Origin: Monomorium pharaonis
Lineage: Eukaryota; Arthropoda; Insecta; Hymenoptera; Formicidae
Assembly (NCBI RefSeq): GCF_013373865.1
Contig: NC_050477.1
Location: forward strand, 1,942,763 to 2,006,762
Length of the DNA stretch: 64,000 bases
Reading direction: 5' to 3'
A program made the position numbers and the translations under genes. Below the pieces are notes generated by a model. It worked only from the letters and a program-made list of their open reading frames with translations. It had not been told where the DNA came from and made no database searches. Below are positions 39,339 through 51,282 of the stretch, one piece after another (the stretch's first letter is position 1; every line of letters begins with the position of its first letter).

Positions 39339-40691
39339 TCAACTGGAATGAAGAGTCTGAGCTTCAGAGGAAATTGAAGGTGTCGAACTATCCGATGATT
39401 CGACGGATTTTTTAGTAGTGTCGTGTTTAGATGAATTAAACTTATTATATTCTTTATGAATTGATGTATGATGACGCCGTCCGCATTTCTGACAGCGCTT
39501 TGTTATTTGACAGGCCGAGACTCGATGCGTTCCTAAGCAATTGAAGCATAATTTGTGCTTGTTGATAAGCGCGACTTTTTGCGGAACAGATTTTGAAGTG
39601 TACTGTGAACATTTAGATACATAATGATTTGATGAGCAGATAGGGCAGATGAATGAACTATTTACTTTATTTTCGGTTGACTTTCCTTGATAATGAGATT
39701 TGACTGCTTTTGAATTTGGCTGTAGTGGGAGTAAACCAGATCGAGAATTTTCAAATGCTTGAAGAGTTAACAATTGAGAAATGAGAAATTCACTAAATTG
39801 TTGCCAAGTAGGCGGCTCCTTGGATGATCCTAATTGTTTCTCCCAAGCCTTAACAGATTCGGAATCGAGACGTTGCACCACGACAAAAATAAGAAAATCA
39901 TCCCATGTCGAGACAGGGCGTTCTAAACTTTCGAAATTTCGGTAAATTTGCATAACTTGTGTATATAATTTCTTTAGTTCCACGGCAGATTCTTTCGTCA
40001 TGCGCTTGATTGAAAACAATGAATTCATTGCTGCGTGAACGAGAAGACGTTTATTTTCATAAAATGAATTTAGTGCATCCCATGATCTCTGAAAATTTTC
40101 AGCTGATAACGTTGTATTTTTTAATATTGAGGCGGCGGAGCCAGTGAGACTGATTATCAAATACTGAAGCTTTTCTACGGATGACAATGTCGGATTTGAA
40201 ATAACAAGCGATTGAAATAAATCTTTAAATGAAAGCCAATCCGACGGAGTTCCGTTAAATTTTGGGAGATCAAGTCGTGGGAGACGCGCATGATGAAAGA
40301 ATGCCGGAATTTCAGGAGAGGAGAATGATGCGACCTGAGTAGACGGTGTACTAGGAACGCCTTCCTGCTCAGACTCGAGTAAAGAATTTATTTTGTCAAC
40401 TACATTAACGTAATATTCATGAGTTTGAGAATAAAGATTTGTAGTAAAATATACGTGACTTTGAATAACAAGACGATCATCGTCATTTAATTCGTGCATT
40501 GCTACTAATATTGCCTTGTGTTCCAAGCAGAAACGCTCCCAGTCATCTTTCAAGGTCGACAAGCGAGACTTTACTCTATTCGTAGTAACATCTGACAATC
40601 CGTCACCAACAAAACTATCATATGCCTTCGTTATGAATTTAGATAAAATAAACTGTTGCTCAATGTGAGCTTGCACGTGGCTGAGCCTCAT
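39339..40691 (-). CDS. BEL/Pao gag
   Basis: ATG at 40691 to TGA at 39339-39341, 450 codons. An N-terminal helical region is followed by the DUF1759 capsid-like domain (begins near LPKFNGTPSDWLSF) and, near the end, cysteine/histidine zinc knuckles (CPIC ... C; CFNC ... H ... C; CQKC ... H) that bind RNA. It should form the particle that packages the element RNA. The ATG lies about 70 nt inside the 5' LTR/primer site, with no ATG before it in this frame. The stop falls right after a serine-rich linker, exactly between nucleocapsid and protease, and is followed by CTA, a context known for stop readthrough. Confidence 0.92.
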   Translation of the reverse strand: MRLSHVQAHIEQQFILSKFITKAYDSFVGDGLSDVTTNRVKSRLSTLKDDWERFCLEHKAILVAMHELNDDDRLVIQSHVYFTTNLYSQTHEYYVNVVDKINSLLESEQEGVPSTPSTQVASFSSPEIPAFFHHARLPRLDLPKFNGTPSDWLSFKDLFQSLVISNPTLSSVEKLQYLIISLTGSAASILKNTTLSAENFQRSWDALNSFYENKRLLVHAAMNSLFSIKRMTKESAVELKKLYTQVMQIYRNFESLERPVSTWDDFLIFVVVQRLDSESVKAWEKQLGSSKEPPTWQQFSEFLISQLLTLQAFENSRSGLLPLQPNSKAVKSHYQGKSTENKVNSSFICPICSSNHYVSKCSQYTSKSVPQKVALINKHKLCFNCLGTHRVSACQITKRCQKCGRRHHTSIHKEYNKFNSSKHDTTKKSVESSDSSTPSISSEAQTLHSS

Positions 40692-40740
40692 CTTCAATAA
40701 TTCTCCGTTCTCTTCTCTTTTTTTTTTTGTTTTATATATA

Positions 40741-40757
40741 TCCGGCTCGAAGGACCA
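40741..40757 (-). promoter_or_regulatory. Primer-binding site of BEL/Pao element
   Basis: In element orientation, five T residues follow the 5' LTR and then TGGTCCTTCGAGCCGGA. A site beginning TGG next to the 5' LTR is complementary to the CCA end of a host tRNA that primes minus-strand cDNA. The tRNA species was not identified. Confidence 0.75.
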
Positions 40758-40762
40758 AAAAA

Positions 40763-42096
40763 TGTTTAATAAACAAGCACGCCGGTTGAAAATGATTACA
40801 GAGTCAAATAAAGGTGGCAGAAAAATTTAATAACTTTAAAATAATTTTGGCAGAATATAAAATTTAATCTATGACAAGTCTGAATAATCTATGAATATTC
40901 TGATTAATTTATGACAATTCGGTTAATGACGGACGTTCACAACAAATATAGTAAATAACACATATGGAATTACACACATATAGAATAGAATACATATAAG
41001 AATACACAACAATCAGAAATTACTAGGGTTAATAAATTATAAAATTATTCATACAATAACGTCAAACGGTTATTCAAATTAATAATCATGCATTCCATAC
41101 CATAAGCTTTATGCAATCATATTATAATCGTAATATTTACAAATGAATCATAAAATTAGTTGAGAATGATAAGCGTAATGAGAATTACGGAACATTACAG
41201 TGATTCTAGATTTTTACATCAATAGTATTTCAAATGAATTTACAATATTTCAAGTAATTAACGCATATGCAGAAGAAGGTTACACTAAAACTTTTGATTC
41301 ATACATGTTTAACATTTATCAAAAAATGTCTCTAAACAGTTGATTGAATACGTCTGATAGTGACGCCAACATGTGAACGCATCTAAATAGATTACGTTCG
41401 AAAGTACGACGGTATGAAAATGTCTCTGAATAATTGCTGAATAGTACAGCTGAATGGGAACCTCTGAATTGAGTTCTGTCCTGTCGGTTCGCCGTCGTGC
41501 TAATCCGAAACAGGATGAAAACTTTCTCAAGAACTCAATTGAAAACTCTCTACAGAGGTTCCGTGTACCTGGAGCTCGATCTCCTGGTCTCTCTCTCTCA
41601 GCAGGCCGTAGAATTTAGAGTCGAATGTCCCTCTCTCTCACTCTCTCGATAGGCCGTAGAATTTAGGGTCGAATGTCCCTCTCTCTCACTCTTTCTGCTC
41701 GTCGTGGTGACTGCAGGAATTGAACTCGAACTCTATCTTTCAGCAACCCGTAGGGTCTGCAGAAACTGATTATGCAGTGTACTTGGCCGTGGTAAGTCTC
41801 TACTTTGAATGTGCAACCAATTTGCACGAGATACGTGGCACGTAACGAAAACCTTTACAATACGTGTGTATTGTAATCTGAATGAACGTCTTACTCTGAC
41901 CCTCGTCTCAGAAAGAATGAATGAAAATCTGACTGTCTGTTTGTAGCGTCGTCAAGAGAAATTGGGTCAAACAAAGCAAGATCAGACGTGAGTCGCGTCG
42001 AGGAGTCGGTCAACGTCCTCGGTATCAATCATGTACGAATGTACACAACTACATAGAAACCTTCTCATGCATATGCGTCCTTTAATTTTCTGAACA
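40763..42096 (-). repeat. 5' LTR of BEL/Pao element
   Basis: 1334 bp, same length as the other LTR. It would carry the element promoter. It has the same 48-bp two-copy tandem repeat at 41604-41699 and the same small open frame at 41309-41530. Confidence 0.95.
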
Positions 42097-42101
42097 TCGT
42101 A
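42097..42101. repeat. Target-site duplication, right (TCGTA)
   Basis: Matches the TCGTA at 34071-34075. Confidence 0.93.
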
Positions 42102-42284
42102 TCACGGCATAATTTTTTTATCGATCTTAGAGACAATCTCATCTGCGGCACAATAATCTCAAACTTTGATGCTTATCGGCCAAAGTATCGGGTATGAATA
42201 GAATCGAAACGGGATCGCAATCGCACGAAAAACGTTTTCTCGCGAAGTTTTCATCCGTTTATTCTTAACGCGGAATAGCGTCGC

Positions 42285-42308
42285 GACGACGACGACGACG
42301 ACGACGAG
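42285..42308. repeat. (CGA)n microsatellite
   Basis: About seven GAC/CGA units in a CpG-rich island. Confidence 0.85.
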
Positions 42309-43084
42309 TTTCGCTGTTTCGCGCGGCACTGAGAAGCGCCGGTGGCTCATTCATCGTCGGCACCCCCGTGTACAACACGGCAGAGTTGGCGCAGGCTCGT
42401 TGCACCCTCGTCATTGCAACCGCGTCGGTCGCGTTGCTGCTCGTCCTTCGATCCCCGGTGGCATCGCCGACACGTCGCGTCGTCTCGTTGCAGGGAAGAG
42501 GAACAAGAGAAAGAAATCAAAAGAGAGGGAGAGAGCCCTCCGGAGCGTTTTCTATGGAGTGGAGGGCGAAACGAACGCGCGATCGAGGTGGCAAGCACCG
42601 CGATGATTTATCGCGCCCCTCGCGCGGAAAAAAAGGCCAGAAACGCGGTATTCGCGGCCACGATTTATGGAATCCGAACGGGATTTCTCCGCGCTAGCTA
42701 CTCGGCGCGAAACGTCATGTTTTGTTTCGGGTAAATGTAGTAGAGGACCGGGAACGAAGTGATAACAAAAACGATGGGAAAAGTCCTCTTCCGCGCGAGC
42801 GGAAGTTTGAAGCGGAAATAAAAACCGATGTGATATTTACACTTGACTTTTACACATGATGAAAGCACTTGACGTTATACAGTTGTCCTCGTTGTCAGGA
42901 ATGAGAGTAAGAATTTAAAAAAAAAATTTGTAAGTGTAATTTTCCTGAAATAAATTTGCACATCATTTCCCTTATCTTCATGTAAAGAGGAAAGAAGTTT
43001 CGATAACAAACATTATCTGTTTCTAACTGCCCTACTAAATCGCCCTGCATGTTTTTGGCCATCTCAACGTTAATACAAATTGTA

Positions 43085-43305
43085 CACTGAGAAAGAAAAT
43101 AATTGATTCAACAAAACGTTTAGTTGTGGGCTGCCAACAAAAGATATACTTAATATAACAATATTTGCTGTTAATGTAAGTGCAATGATGTTGATTGAGC
43201 TATTTGTATTGCAATACCGCATATTTTGTTGAATTGAATATACCTTTTGTTGGCAGCCCGCAATAAAAAAATTTTGTTGAATCAATTACTTTTTTTTTCT
43301 CAGTG
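43085..43305. mobile_element. MITE with CACTGAGAAA terminal inverted repeats and TA target site
   Basis: A 221-bp element begins CACTGAGAAA and ends with the inverse CTCAGTG. Inverted repeats continue inward (TTGATTCAACAAAA against its inverse, then GGGCTGCCAACAAAAG against CTTTTGTTGGCAGCCC). It is flanked by TA on both sides (43083-43084 and 43306-43307). Non-coding. The TA duplication fits a non-autonomous Tc1/mariner-type element. Confidence 0.85.
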
Positions 43306-45301
43306 TAGATTGTAATGGAGTTCTATCATAAACGAATTGTGTTCGTCAGCGTGGCTATTGCATAACCAAATAATCAAAATTCATGGTAATCTTGCGGTAG
43401 CATAGTGATAAAGTCTTGCATGAATTTCGTTTAACGGATCTCCCCTCCCCGAGACTGCAATTCCCTCCCGTTCGCGGCCGAAGGCGGAAGGAAGGAGAAA
43501 CGGAGCCGTCGTTCTCGTTAGCTCGAAGCGATATCGCAAGTTTCCATAATCGGCTGTTGTATCCCTCGCTCCGACGTGGCACGACAATTCCCCACGTCAA
43601 TTGTGCATCGCGGTCGAACCGGTTTCCTTTTCGCAAGAACGACTCGATCGGAGTATTAGATCGTGAGTGAGTGAGAATTTTCATTCAGGAAAGTGTACTC
43701 GATGCCAACGTGTTTACATATCCTAGCTCATATATTTATATTTCGATCGCAGTTTCCAAGTCACGAACTTAATGTGTGATTCTCCTCTTTATTTCTAAGA
43801 TGTGAAAACTGAATTTCTTTCTTCAAAAAGAGACCTAAAGATGCGACAAGTTCCGGTGACTTTCTGTGCATCCGGTAGTCATTAATTCTAATTGGCAATG
43901 AGTTATTTATATCTAATAAGAGATGTGATTTTATCTAATAAGAGATATCCGTTGATAGCGTGATATGAGTCGTTTATATAATGCCAATCGGACAATATAA
44001 AGATGTTACTTCGGCACTCAATCCGATGCAGTGAGTCGGCATGAAACATCTATCAACGGAATCACATATTAATACTGAGCGTGCTCTGTGTAGAATGAAG
44101 AACCGGTTCAGGCAACACTGCTCTGTCAAATCAGCGCGCCTAACTTCTCCGAAATCGTAATTCATATAGAGAGAAAAATAATTTTTTTATTTATCGCCTC
44201 GGATATTTTGGAACACTTTATGGTTTCTGAAATACGTGTAAAAATTAAAACTTCTAAGACAACGATTTCAAATAGTAAAACAATTCGTAATTTTTTAATT
44301 TATTGAATTAAATTTTAAAAAATCAATTTATTATTTCAAAGTCTCATAATGTAGGTATAACTTAATTGTAACAATTGTGATCAGCAATTTATTTATTCGG
44401 ATTATTGTTGTATCCTTTCATAGCAAACTTAAACGAATACACGTATTTATTGCATGCCGCCACCGATGTTCACAGCAGTTCATTGCTAATCGATATCAAA
44501 ACAATCTAGAGAGAATTTGCTTATCATCCGTTTATTTATCAGACCTGCAAAATGGCAAAATTGTAAACAGGTAAACAAGTGTAATTTTTCCGTACGCGAC
44601 CAAAAGCAAATAGATTATCAAACCAAGATAGCATATATAGTGCAAAGGTGAGTGAGCAAAAAATTTGGATCGTCTCAACCAAGATCGTGAATACAACAAT
44701 TTATTTTTCTTTTCTTTATCGCTCGCATTTTTCTCCTCAAAAGTGAATTACACCGTTTTAAATTATATCGATTTAAAAAGTATTTCAATAGTGAGCTTCA
44801 AGAGACCTGTATCCTCGCCATTCAAGAATTGAAAAACTAACTGGATAAGTAAGTAATATTGTGTGTCGTAAAAATTGATCAATTAATGATTTAAGATATA
44901 TCTGTAAAACACTAGCAATAGAGAATACAATCTAATAAATAAAACTGTATGCATAATTTAAAATTGTAGTTTGTTCTATTTTAAATCGTTTCTATTCTAA
45001 GTTTATAGAATTCTCTCTCGCAAAGTATATAATTAAAATAATATAATCTTAAATAAAAATATTACGATTATTTTTAGAGATTATTAGACTAAAAGATTAA
45101 TTGATTAGTTATTAGTTAAATAATTCATTTTATGTAAGAAAAAAAATATTAATATTAATGAAAATAAAATATTAATAAAAGCAATAGTTGCCTTGTAATA
45201 ATAACTCTCATTAAAATTGATTTAATATTTATAAAAGATTAATACTTTTTTATAGAGTAATTTTATTCCCTAGAGGATTTGTTCGCGTAAGAAACCCGAA
45301 C

Positions 45302-45430
45302 ATGTCGAAAGAAGAAAAAAATATTTTACGATTACATCTTGTCTCACTCGATGTCACGAGTAGCCAAGATAAAATCGCTTGCACCACGAAAAATAAAGTT
45401 GTATCTACTTTTAGTGGCCAAGAAAGATAA
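45302..45430 (+). promoter_or_regulatory. Possible upstream ORF overlapping the transporter start
   Basis: An ATG at 45302 with A at -3 opens a 42-codon frame that runs through the transporter ATG (45351) in another frame. If the transcript includes it, it would lower translation from 45351. Alternatively an upstream coding exon splices in, for example at the AG ending at 45366 (phase 1). Confidence 0.3.
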
Positions 45431-48400
45431 ATGCGACAAGTACATTGTGCGAAGGTTGCCGATCCTTAACTGGTTGCCACGATACAGACCCGCGTGGCTT
45501 TTACAAGATGCATTGGCCGGCATCACGGTCGGTCTCACTGCAGTACCGCAAGGAATCGCTTACGGTATTGTCGCCGGTTTAAATGCCGAGGTAAAGATCA
45601 CGAAAAAGAGAGCGGCCGCGGCATAAATCTTGTGTCGCACTATCCAGTAGCATATAGATAAACTCTGTCAATAAATTTCAGAGGGATAAAATGAAACTTC
45701 TGATAATAGCTCTGATTGTGAAAGTAAATCGAGAAGTGATGACGGAAAATAAGTCTGTTTTCAGCACAGCTTAAGAATACGTTAATTTACGTGTTATCTC
45801 AAAGTATTATTTAAAACAGCACTTCTTAAAAAAATAACAGAAGTTCTTTCTATGTCTGTATAATAAAATAAGAATATTTTTTTTAAGTACAATGCTTTCT
45901 AATATCTAATACCGTTTGAACTATTGATTTATGTGACTAACATATGCATGATTCTTATTTTAATTTAAATAATATTTTTTTAAATAATTGTACTTAATTT
46001 CTTTATAATGTATTATGATCTTATAGTATGGACTGTACTCGGCATTTATGGCATCATTTGTATATATTATTTTTGGTTCATGTGAAAACATCACTATTGG
46101 TCCAACAGCCATTATGGCCACCATGGTTCAACCGTTAGTTACAGACTACGGTGCTGACATGGCTGTACTAATTGCCTTTTTAAAAGGATGCATCATTGCG
46201 CTTTTAGGAATTCTTCATTTAGGTAGATTCATTTATATATTTAAAGTAAGAGATACGTGTCACAGACATATGTCACAATTTGAAAGTAATAAGTAATCAT
46301 TTTAAGGATTTTTACTGGACTTCATATCGCTTCCTGTAATTACTGGCTTTACATCAGCCGCGGCGATCAACATTGCGTCTTCCCAGTTTAAGTCACTCCT
46401 GGGAATTCCCGGTAGAACCGAGAGCTTTCTGGATTCTATAATAGCGATCTTTAAGAATATCGAACAGATCCGGTACCAAGACACGTTGTTAGGAATTGGT
46501 ACTATCATTGTGTTAGTGTTGTTCAAGGTATAAACTCCATCGACATTAAACATATACATATAACGTGCGTTCTTTTGAAAAATTTACTTCTATTTTTTCT
46601 AATTATAGAAATTACCAGGGCAACGTACGGGAACAATCTTGCAAAAAATAGGATGGCTTCTCGGTCTGTCTCGCAATGCGTTAGTCGTAATTTCAGGCAC
46701 TATCATGGCGTACATTTTTTACATTAATGGTCAAAATCCTTTCAAATTAACGGGTTAGTAGATAGCAGAATCATTTACTTAATATTAACGTTTCTTTTTA
46801 TCGTGACTAATATTATCAACTTTAATCAAAATAAACTATGACAATTAAACGTAGCATGCAAACAATTACCAGACAATCCATTGTCTTTTATTTAAATTTC
46901 TTTATGGATTCCAAACTTGTGAAATTAAGCTGAGAAGATTCCTTCTATTATCTATATGCGTTGCGAAATAAATTCCCGATGATATCGCCTATTTTTAAAA
47001 AAATATTCGTGATAATAAATTTTGTAGCTATACGTAAAGGATAAAAGATAAAGAATAATTTGATTTTTACGTTTGAGATAGTAACTTCTTCTTGTTCCTA
47101 ATTTTGATGTACTGTAAAAAATAGTCTTATGTACTTTATGTGGACAGATAACGTAAGAAAATACAGTTTTCAATTTGCGTGAAACGAGAATAATATATAA
47201 CATAAAGCGTTTCAGGCACAATGGGGCAAGGTTTGCCACCTATCGCGCCACCGCCGTTCTCCACGACCTTTCGGAATCAAACGTACAATTTTTTGGATAT
47301 GACCAGCGCAATGGGAACGACGTTATTCACGATACCGATCGTATCGACCATCGAGCACATAGCCATAGCGAAAGCCTTCGGTAATTAAGTTTCCACCATT
47401 TAATTACACTGTCGCTATCGCTCCCATACAATATCGGGGAATAAAAGCTCTACACCGAGGGAGAATTTTTCGTATGAAGTGTTGCGTTTCTACGCGCCTT
47501 TAAAAAACGTAGTGGTTTTATCGATATGTAAGAGCATTGCTATTTTTGTTCGTATGAAACTGAATACAGACCTGCAAACAAAAGCGCGGACAAACACGAA
47601 ATGGGATCGTTCGCATTCGCTGAAGCGAGTGGATCATTCACGTTTTTCCCCGCTCGTCTGGAGCTGATTCTTTACATGTTGTTGTTCCCCGACTAATAAA
47701 TAAAAGTTGAATCCGGTTGCTCGGGGAGAGAGGGTAATGGAATTGTTATTTCAGCAAAGGGTAAATCTTTGGACGCCACGCAGGAGATGATCGCTCTAGG
47801 AGTCTGTAACATCTTTGGGTCGTTCGTCCGTTCCATGCCAGTCACCGGATCTTTCACGCGAACGGCCGTCAATCACGCGTCGGGAGTTAAAACCCCCATG
47901 GGTGGAATATTTACAGGTAGGCGAGTGGTAAGAAAACAATTATATCATTTTTAAATTCAACTTAAATATAAATGTAATTCGATCATTTAACATATCTCAG
48001 AACGTACATTTTAAAATTGTTGTACACTATTTAACAAAATAATTAAATTTATTGATAAAAATGAATTTATTTTATTATATAGCATTCTCCAATTATATGT
48101 ATATTAAATTTATGGGTTTTTATATATATCATATTATATAAATTTACCATTAAATAAAAAGTCCAATATGTTCGATATTGCGAAAGATTGCAGCAATAAT
48201 TAATTAATTAATTAAAAAGAGAAATATCTTCGCACTTTGATAAAAATTTTATCAATCAACTAATTAATTAATTTTTCTTTTTTTTTTTTTATGTGCGCTA
48301 CCAAAACCCGATGGAAACGGTTCCAGGCGTTCTGGTGTTGCTCGCGCTCGGTCTCTTGACCTCTACCTTCTACTTTATACCGAAGGCTACGCTCGCCGGT

Positions 48401-50920
48401 CTCATCATCTGCGCCATGTACTACATGCTCGATTTCGAAACGTACGTCTTGCTATGGCGCGCCAGAAGTAAGTTTCACAGATCTCTCCTTTTCTCTTTAT
48501 CCCCCTTTTTTTCCTTTTCTCCTCTTGCTCCGGTTCACCTACACGCGATTTATCTAGCACCGGTGGCGTCAATGGTGCACAAAAGGCGTCAGCAAGCGCG
48601 CCACCCACGCTCGGGATGCATTTCGCGGAGGGGTGCATTTGTTCTCGAAAAAACCACGCGAAACAATAAGCTCGAGCGCGTTCTTGATGGCATTTGTTGT
48701 TAAGACGCGATCGCAGTTTCCGTTAGGTAACCTTTGCCGTGAGTTTCATCTCGGGCTCATCTAAAACCGTCTGTAGCTTCGCAGTAGATTCGACGATATT
48801 GGCACCCGGTTGTTTGCGAACGCGATCGATGTGCCCACTCTGCGTTCGGGCGAATAACTTCGCGAATTGAGATATTAAAAGAAATTAAAATTGAAATCTT
48901 ATTATTATCTAACTCGTTACCATCAAAAATTTTTTTTCACACAAGAGAAAAACAATAAAAATAAATACGGTAGATATTGTTAGTGAACACAAAGGTGTCA
49001 CAGTAACTATTTTTACTTTAAAAGATTGTAATATAAAGGTGTCTGTAAATTTTTTTAGAGATCGATTTCTTTGTGATGATGTTGACTTTGCTCCCATGCG
49101 TCTTTCTTGGTCTGGAGTACGGTATCTTAATTGGCATTGTTGTGAATCTTATAGCGTTGCTATACTTCTCAGCGCGGCCTAACATTCAGACGAAAATCGA
49201 ACAGGTACAGTGACAAGAGATTAATTAATAAATCTTTCAGTATTAAAAAAAAGTATTTTAGTATAAAATCAGTATTAAATTAATTCTATTCTAATAAATT
49301 AAATATTGCTTTATTAAAACAAATATTTTTTTATATTCTAAGGTATTTAGAGGATTATATATACAATACTCTATTTGTAATAATTTCAGTGTCTAAAACC
49401 AAATAAAAATCGTTAAAAATTATTTTCCCGATATAATATGAAACAAAAGAAATGTACTCAACCGGTTGATATTATTGCGACGTGTAAATGGCGCTATTCT
49501 TTTAAATCGCTGGCGCTATATTTTCTGCTTAATCCAATTTAATACATACCGTTATCGTTTAAATGAGAACTTTTAATTGAGAACTATCATCCCTTAGCTT
49601 GATTTACTATATTACGTGAAATCGATACCTTCATCCCCCGATATTTTTTCCCTTTTCGGCCTCCCTCAGATAACGAATTATTCTTAGATTTTATAAATCT
49701 CTTAAAAATTCTGCTGTAAGATATTTTATTTTATATATTTTTTTTACTTTAGTATTCCAAAAACGAAATAAATTCTTATGGATAGGTGCTTTATAAATAA
49801 CAGATCTTTTTACACTGAAAAGAGAGCCGGTTTGAAAATATCGCTACTGAATGTACGATGTTTTCTCAATGTCTGGAATATTTTTCTACTGGTTGTTGGC
49901 GATTGTAAGCGGGCATAATCTAGTTTTCTATGTCTCGAACGCAGATCGAGGGGGAGACTGTTATAATCGTTATACCCGAAGAATCAGTAGCCTTTCCAGC
50001 GGCGGAGCGCCTACGTGCTAACATAATGAAGCTTTCCGGAGAGAGTGAATGCAACGTGATACTCGACTGTACGAATCTCAAGAGGCTCGACGTTACGGTC
50101 GCTAAGGTAGGCGATGAGATCGTGAAAGTTGTCAACGTCGACTCTACTTCGAACGGATTTATAGAAAGAAAAAATGTACTTCTCTTCAGATAGAGTTGGA
50201 GAAAAAAAAATACAAGCGAAATCAATGATGATAGCCGGACGGTTATCGATTCTCCCGCGTTTCTTTGAGCCGATGATCTCACCAGCTCCCCCCCCTTCCC
50301 TAATTAATCTAAAATCAATCGGAGATTAAATTAATGAAGACAATTTTGCTGGCGAAAAGTATAATCTATCCGTTCGCGGAATTCGTTTATGCGTGCGGGT
50401 GTAAAGCTGTAGGACACGCGGATCGATTCGATACAGAACCGCGAGGTTTGTTCAGCAAACAGCGTGTGCACATGTTAACCTATGCTATTATCGTTGTTCT
50501 CCAAATTCGTATAACCACACATGGGTGTATTGTATCGTTCGGCACGCGTGTCGAACATTACAAGTGAAATTTTTGCCCCCGGAGAGGCACGTGTACGTTC
50601 GAAGGGAGTGCGTTCGAGAACGGTATGCTGTGTTAATTTTTTTTTTTTAACGCGTCGATATTTCTGCGATATTCGATTTTCGTGTGCGCTTATTATCGCG
50701 GTCGCGTACTTCATTTGTACTTGTCCCCTCGCTGTGCGTCGCGCATGTAATTGTTGTAATTAACGTGAGATCGATCGCCTTGCAGAACGTCAAGCTCCTG
50801 GGAAGGGACCTTTCAGTACGTGGACAAACAATTGTCTGCAGTAATTGCTGCGAGAACGTGAACGCCACTCTGAAGGTTGTGGCGCCGGAATTATTGGACC
50901 TCAAGGAAGACAAGTTCTAA
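45351..50920 (+). CDS. SLC26A11-like sulfate/anion transporter (10 coding exons, 570 aa)
   Basis: Coding exons: 45351-45590, 46027-46222, 46307-46527, 46609-46753, 47216-47380, 47755-47916, 48327-48467, 49059-49204, 49945-50106, 50786-50920; all introns are GT-AG and joining keeps one frame of 571 codons including TAA. The protein is a multi-pass membrane carrier: residues about 25-40 RRLPILNWLPRYRP, then the SLC26 signature across exons 1-2 (VGLTAVPQGIAYG; YGLYSAFMASF; GSCENITIGPTAI), further helices through residue about 465, and a cytosolic STAS domain from residue 473 (VILDCTNL core). SLC26A11 proteins move sulfate and other anions at plasma or lysosomal membranes; family length is about 580-600, so this is complete. 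The start is uncertain: ATG 45351 has a weak context and an out-of-frame ATG lies at 45302. Poly(A) signal at 51013. Insect paralogues exist, so orthology is not claimed. Confidence 0.9.
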
Positions 50921-51012
50921 AAGAGGAGGAGCGTTTTCCTCGCACGCGCACAAATCTGAACGCGACCGCCTAGGTTTTTTTTTTTATGTAGATACATCAA
51001 GTGACACTTTTT

Positions 51013-51018
51013 AATAAA
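51013..51018 (+). terminator. Poly(A) signal of the SLC26A11-like gene
   Basis: AATAAA 93 bp after the stop codon, the first such signal downstream. Confidence 0.7.
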
Positions 51019-51146
51019 TATATTTAATTTAGAGAGAGAGAGAAAGAGTGCGATCGAATATTGAAGATGTACGTGTCACATTTCGAAATCCTATAGAAAG
51101 TTTAAAAAACAAACGTTCCATTATCACGTTTCAACATTTCTGTAAA

Positions 51147-51282
51147 GGTCGTTCTACATTAATCGCAAATCGCAAGTTGCAACTTACAACATCCAATGAC
51201 TGTCGAGTTTTAACTAGAAACTAGTCGCTCATTGGGTGTCGCAGGTGGCAACTTGCGACTTGCGATTAATGTAGAACGGGCC
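51147..51282. mobile_element. Small MITE with TAAA flanks
   Basis: A 136-bp element with near-perfect inverted ends built on CGTTCTACATTAATCGCA and continuing into TCGCAAGTTGC. It is flanked on both sides by TAAA (51143-51146 and 51283-51286). Non-coding; superfamily not assigned. Confidence 0.75.

Larger units (their letters stand above)
34076..42096 (-). mobile_element. BEL/Pao LTR retrotransposon, structurally complete, pol interrupted
   Basis: An 8021-bp element on the minus strand: two LTRs (34076-35409 and 40763-42096, each exactly 1334 bp, no difference seen in the stretches compared), TG...CA ends, 5-bp target duplication, primer-binding site next to the 5' LTR, and one continuous frame 40691-35448 coding Gag, protease, RT, RNase H and integrase. 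That frame is broken only by TGA at 39339-39341 and TAA at 37971-37973. No envelope gene is present. Domain order and the Pao-type domains (DUF1759, DUF1758, Pao RNase H-like region, DUF5641) identify BEL/Pao. Matching LTR length and sequence mean a recent insertion. It lies between the GPCR candidate and the SLC26A11-like gene. Confidence 0.95.
42102..45350. other. Upstream region of the SLC26A11-like gene with two CpG-rich islands
   Basis: GC/CpG-rich islands lie at about 42250-42740 (including a CGA trinucleotide run at 42285-42308) and 43400-43670; the rest is AT-rich. Either island could hold the promoter and untranslated first exon of the downstream transporter. The open frames in them (for example 42342-42734 plus, 43355-43684 minus) are open on several frames and match nothing I know. 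A MITE lies between them. Confidence 0.5.

Noticed and set aside
35448..42096. Envelope gene that would make the BEL/Pao element an endogenous retrovirus
   Set aside because: No open frame lies between the end of pol and the 3' LTR, only about 40 bp.
43070..43285. 71-codon minus-strand frame
   Set aside because: It lies inside the MITE and is formed by its inverted repeats.
46302..46559. Minus-strand frame in the transporter gene
   Set aside because: Antisense to transporter exon 3, whose plus-strand reading is conserved.
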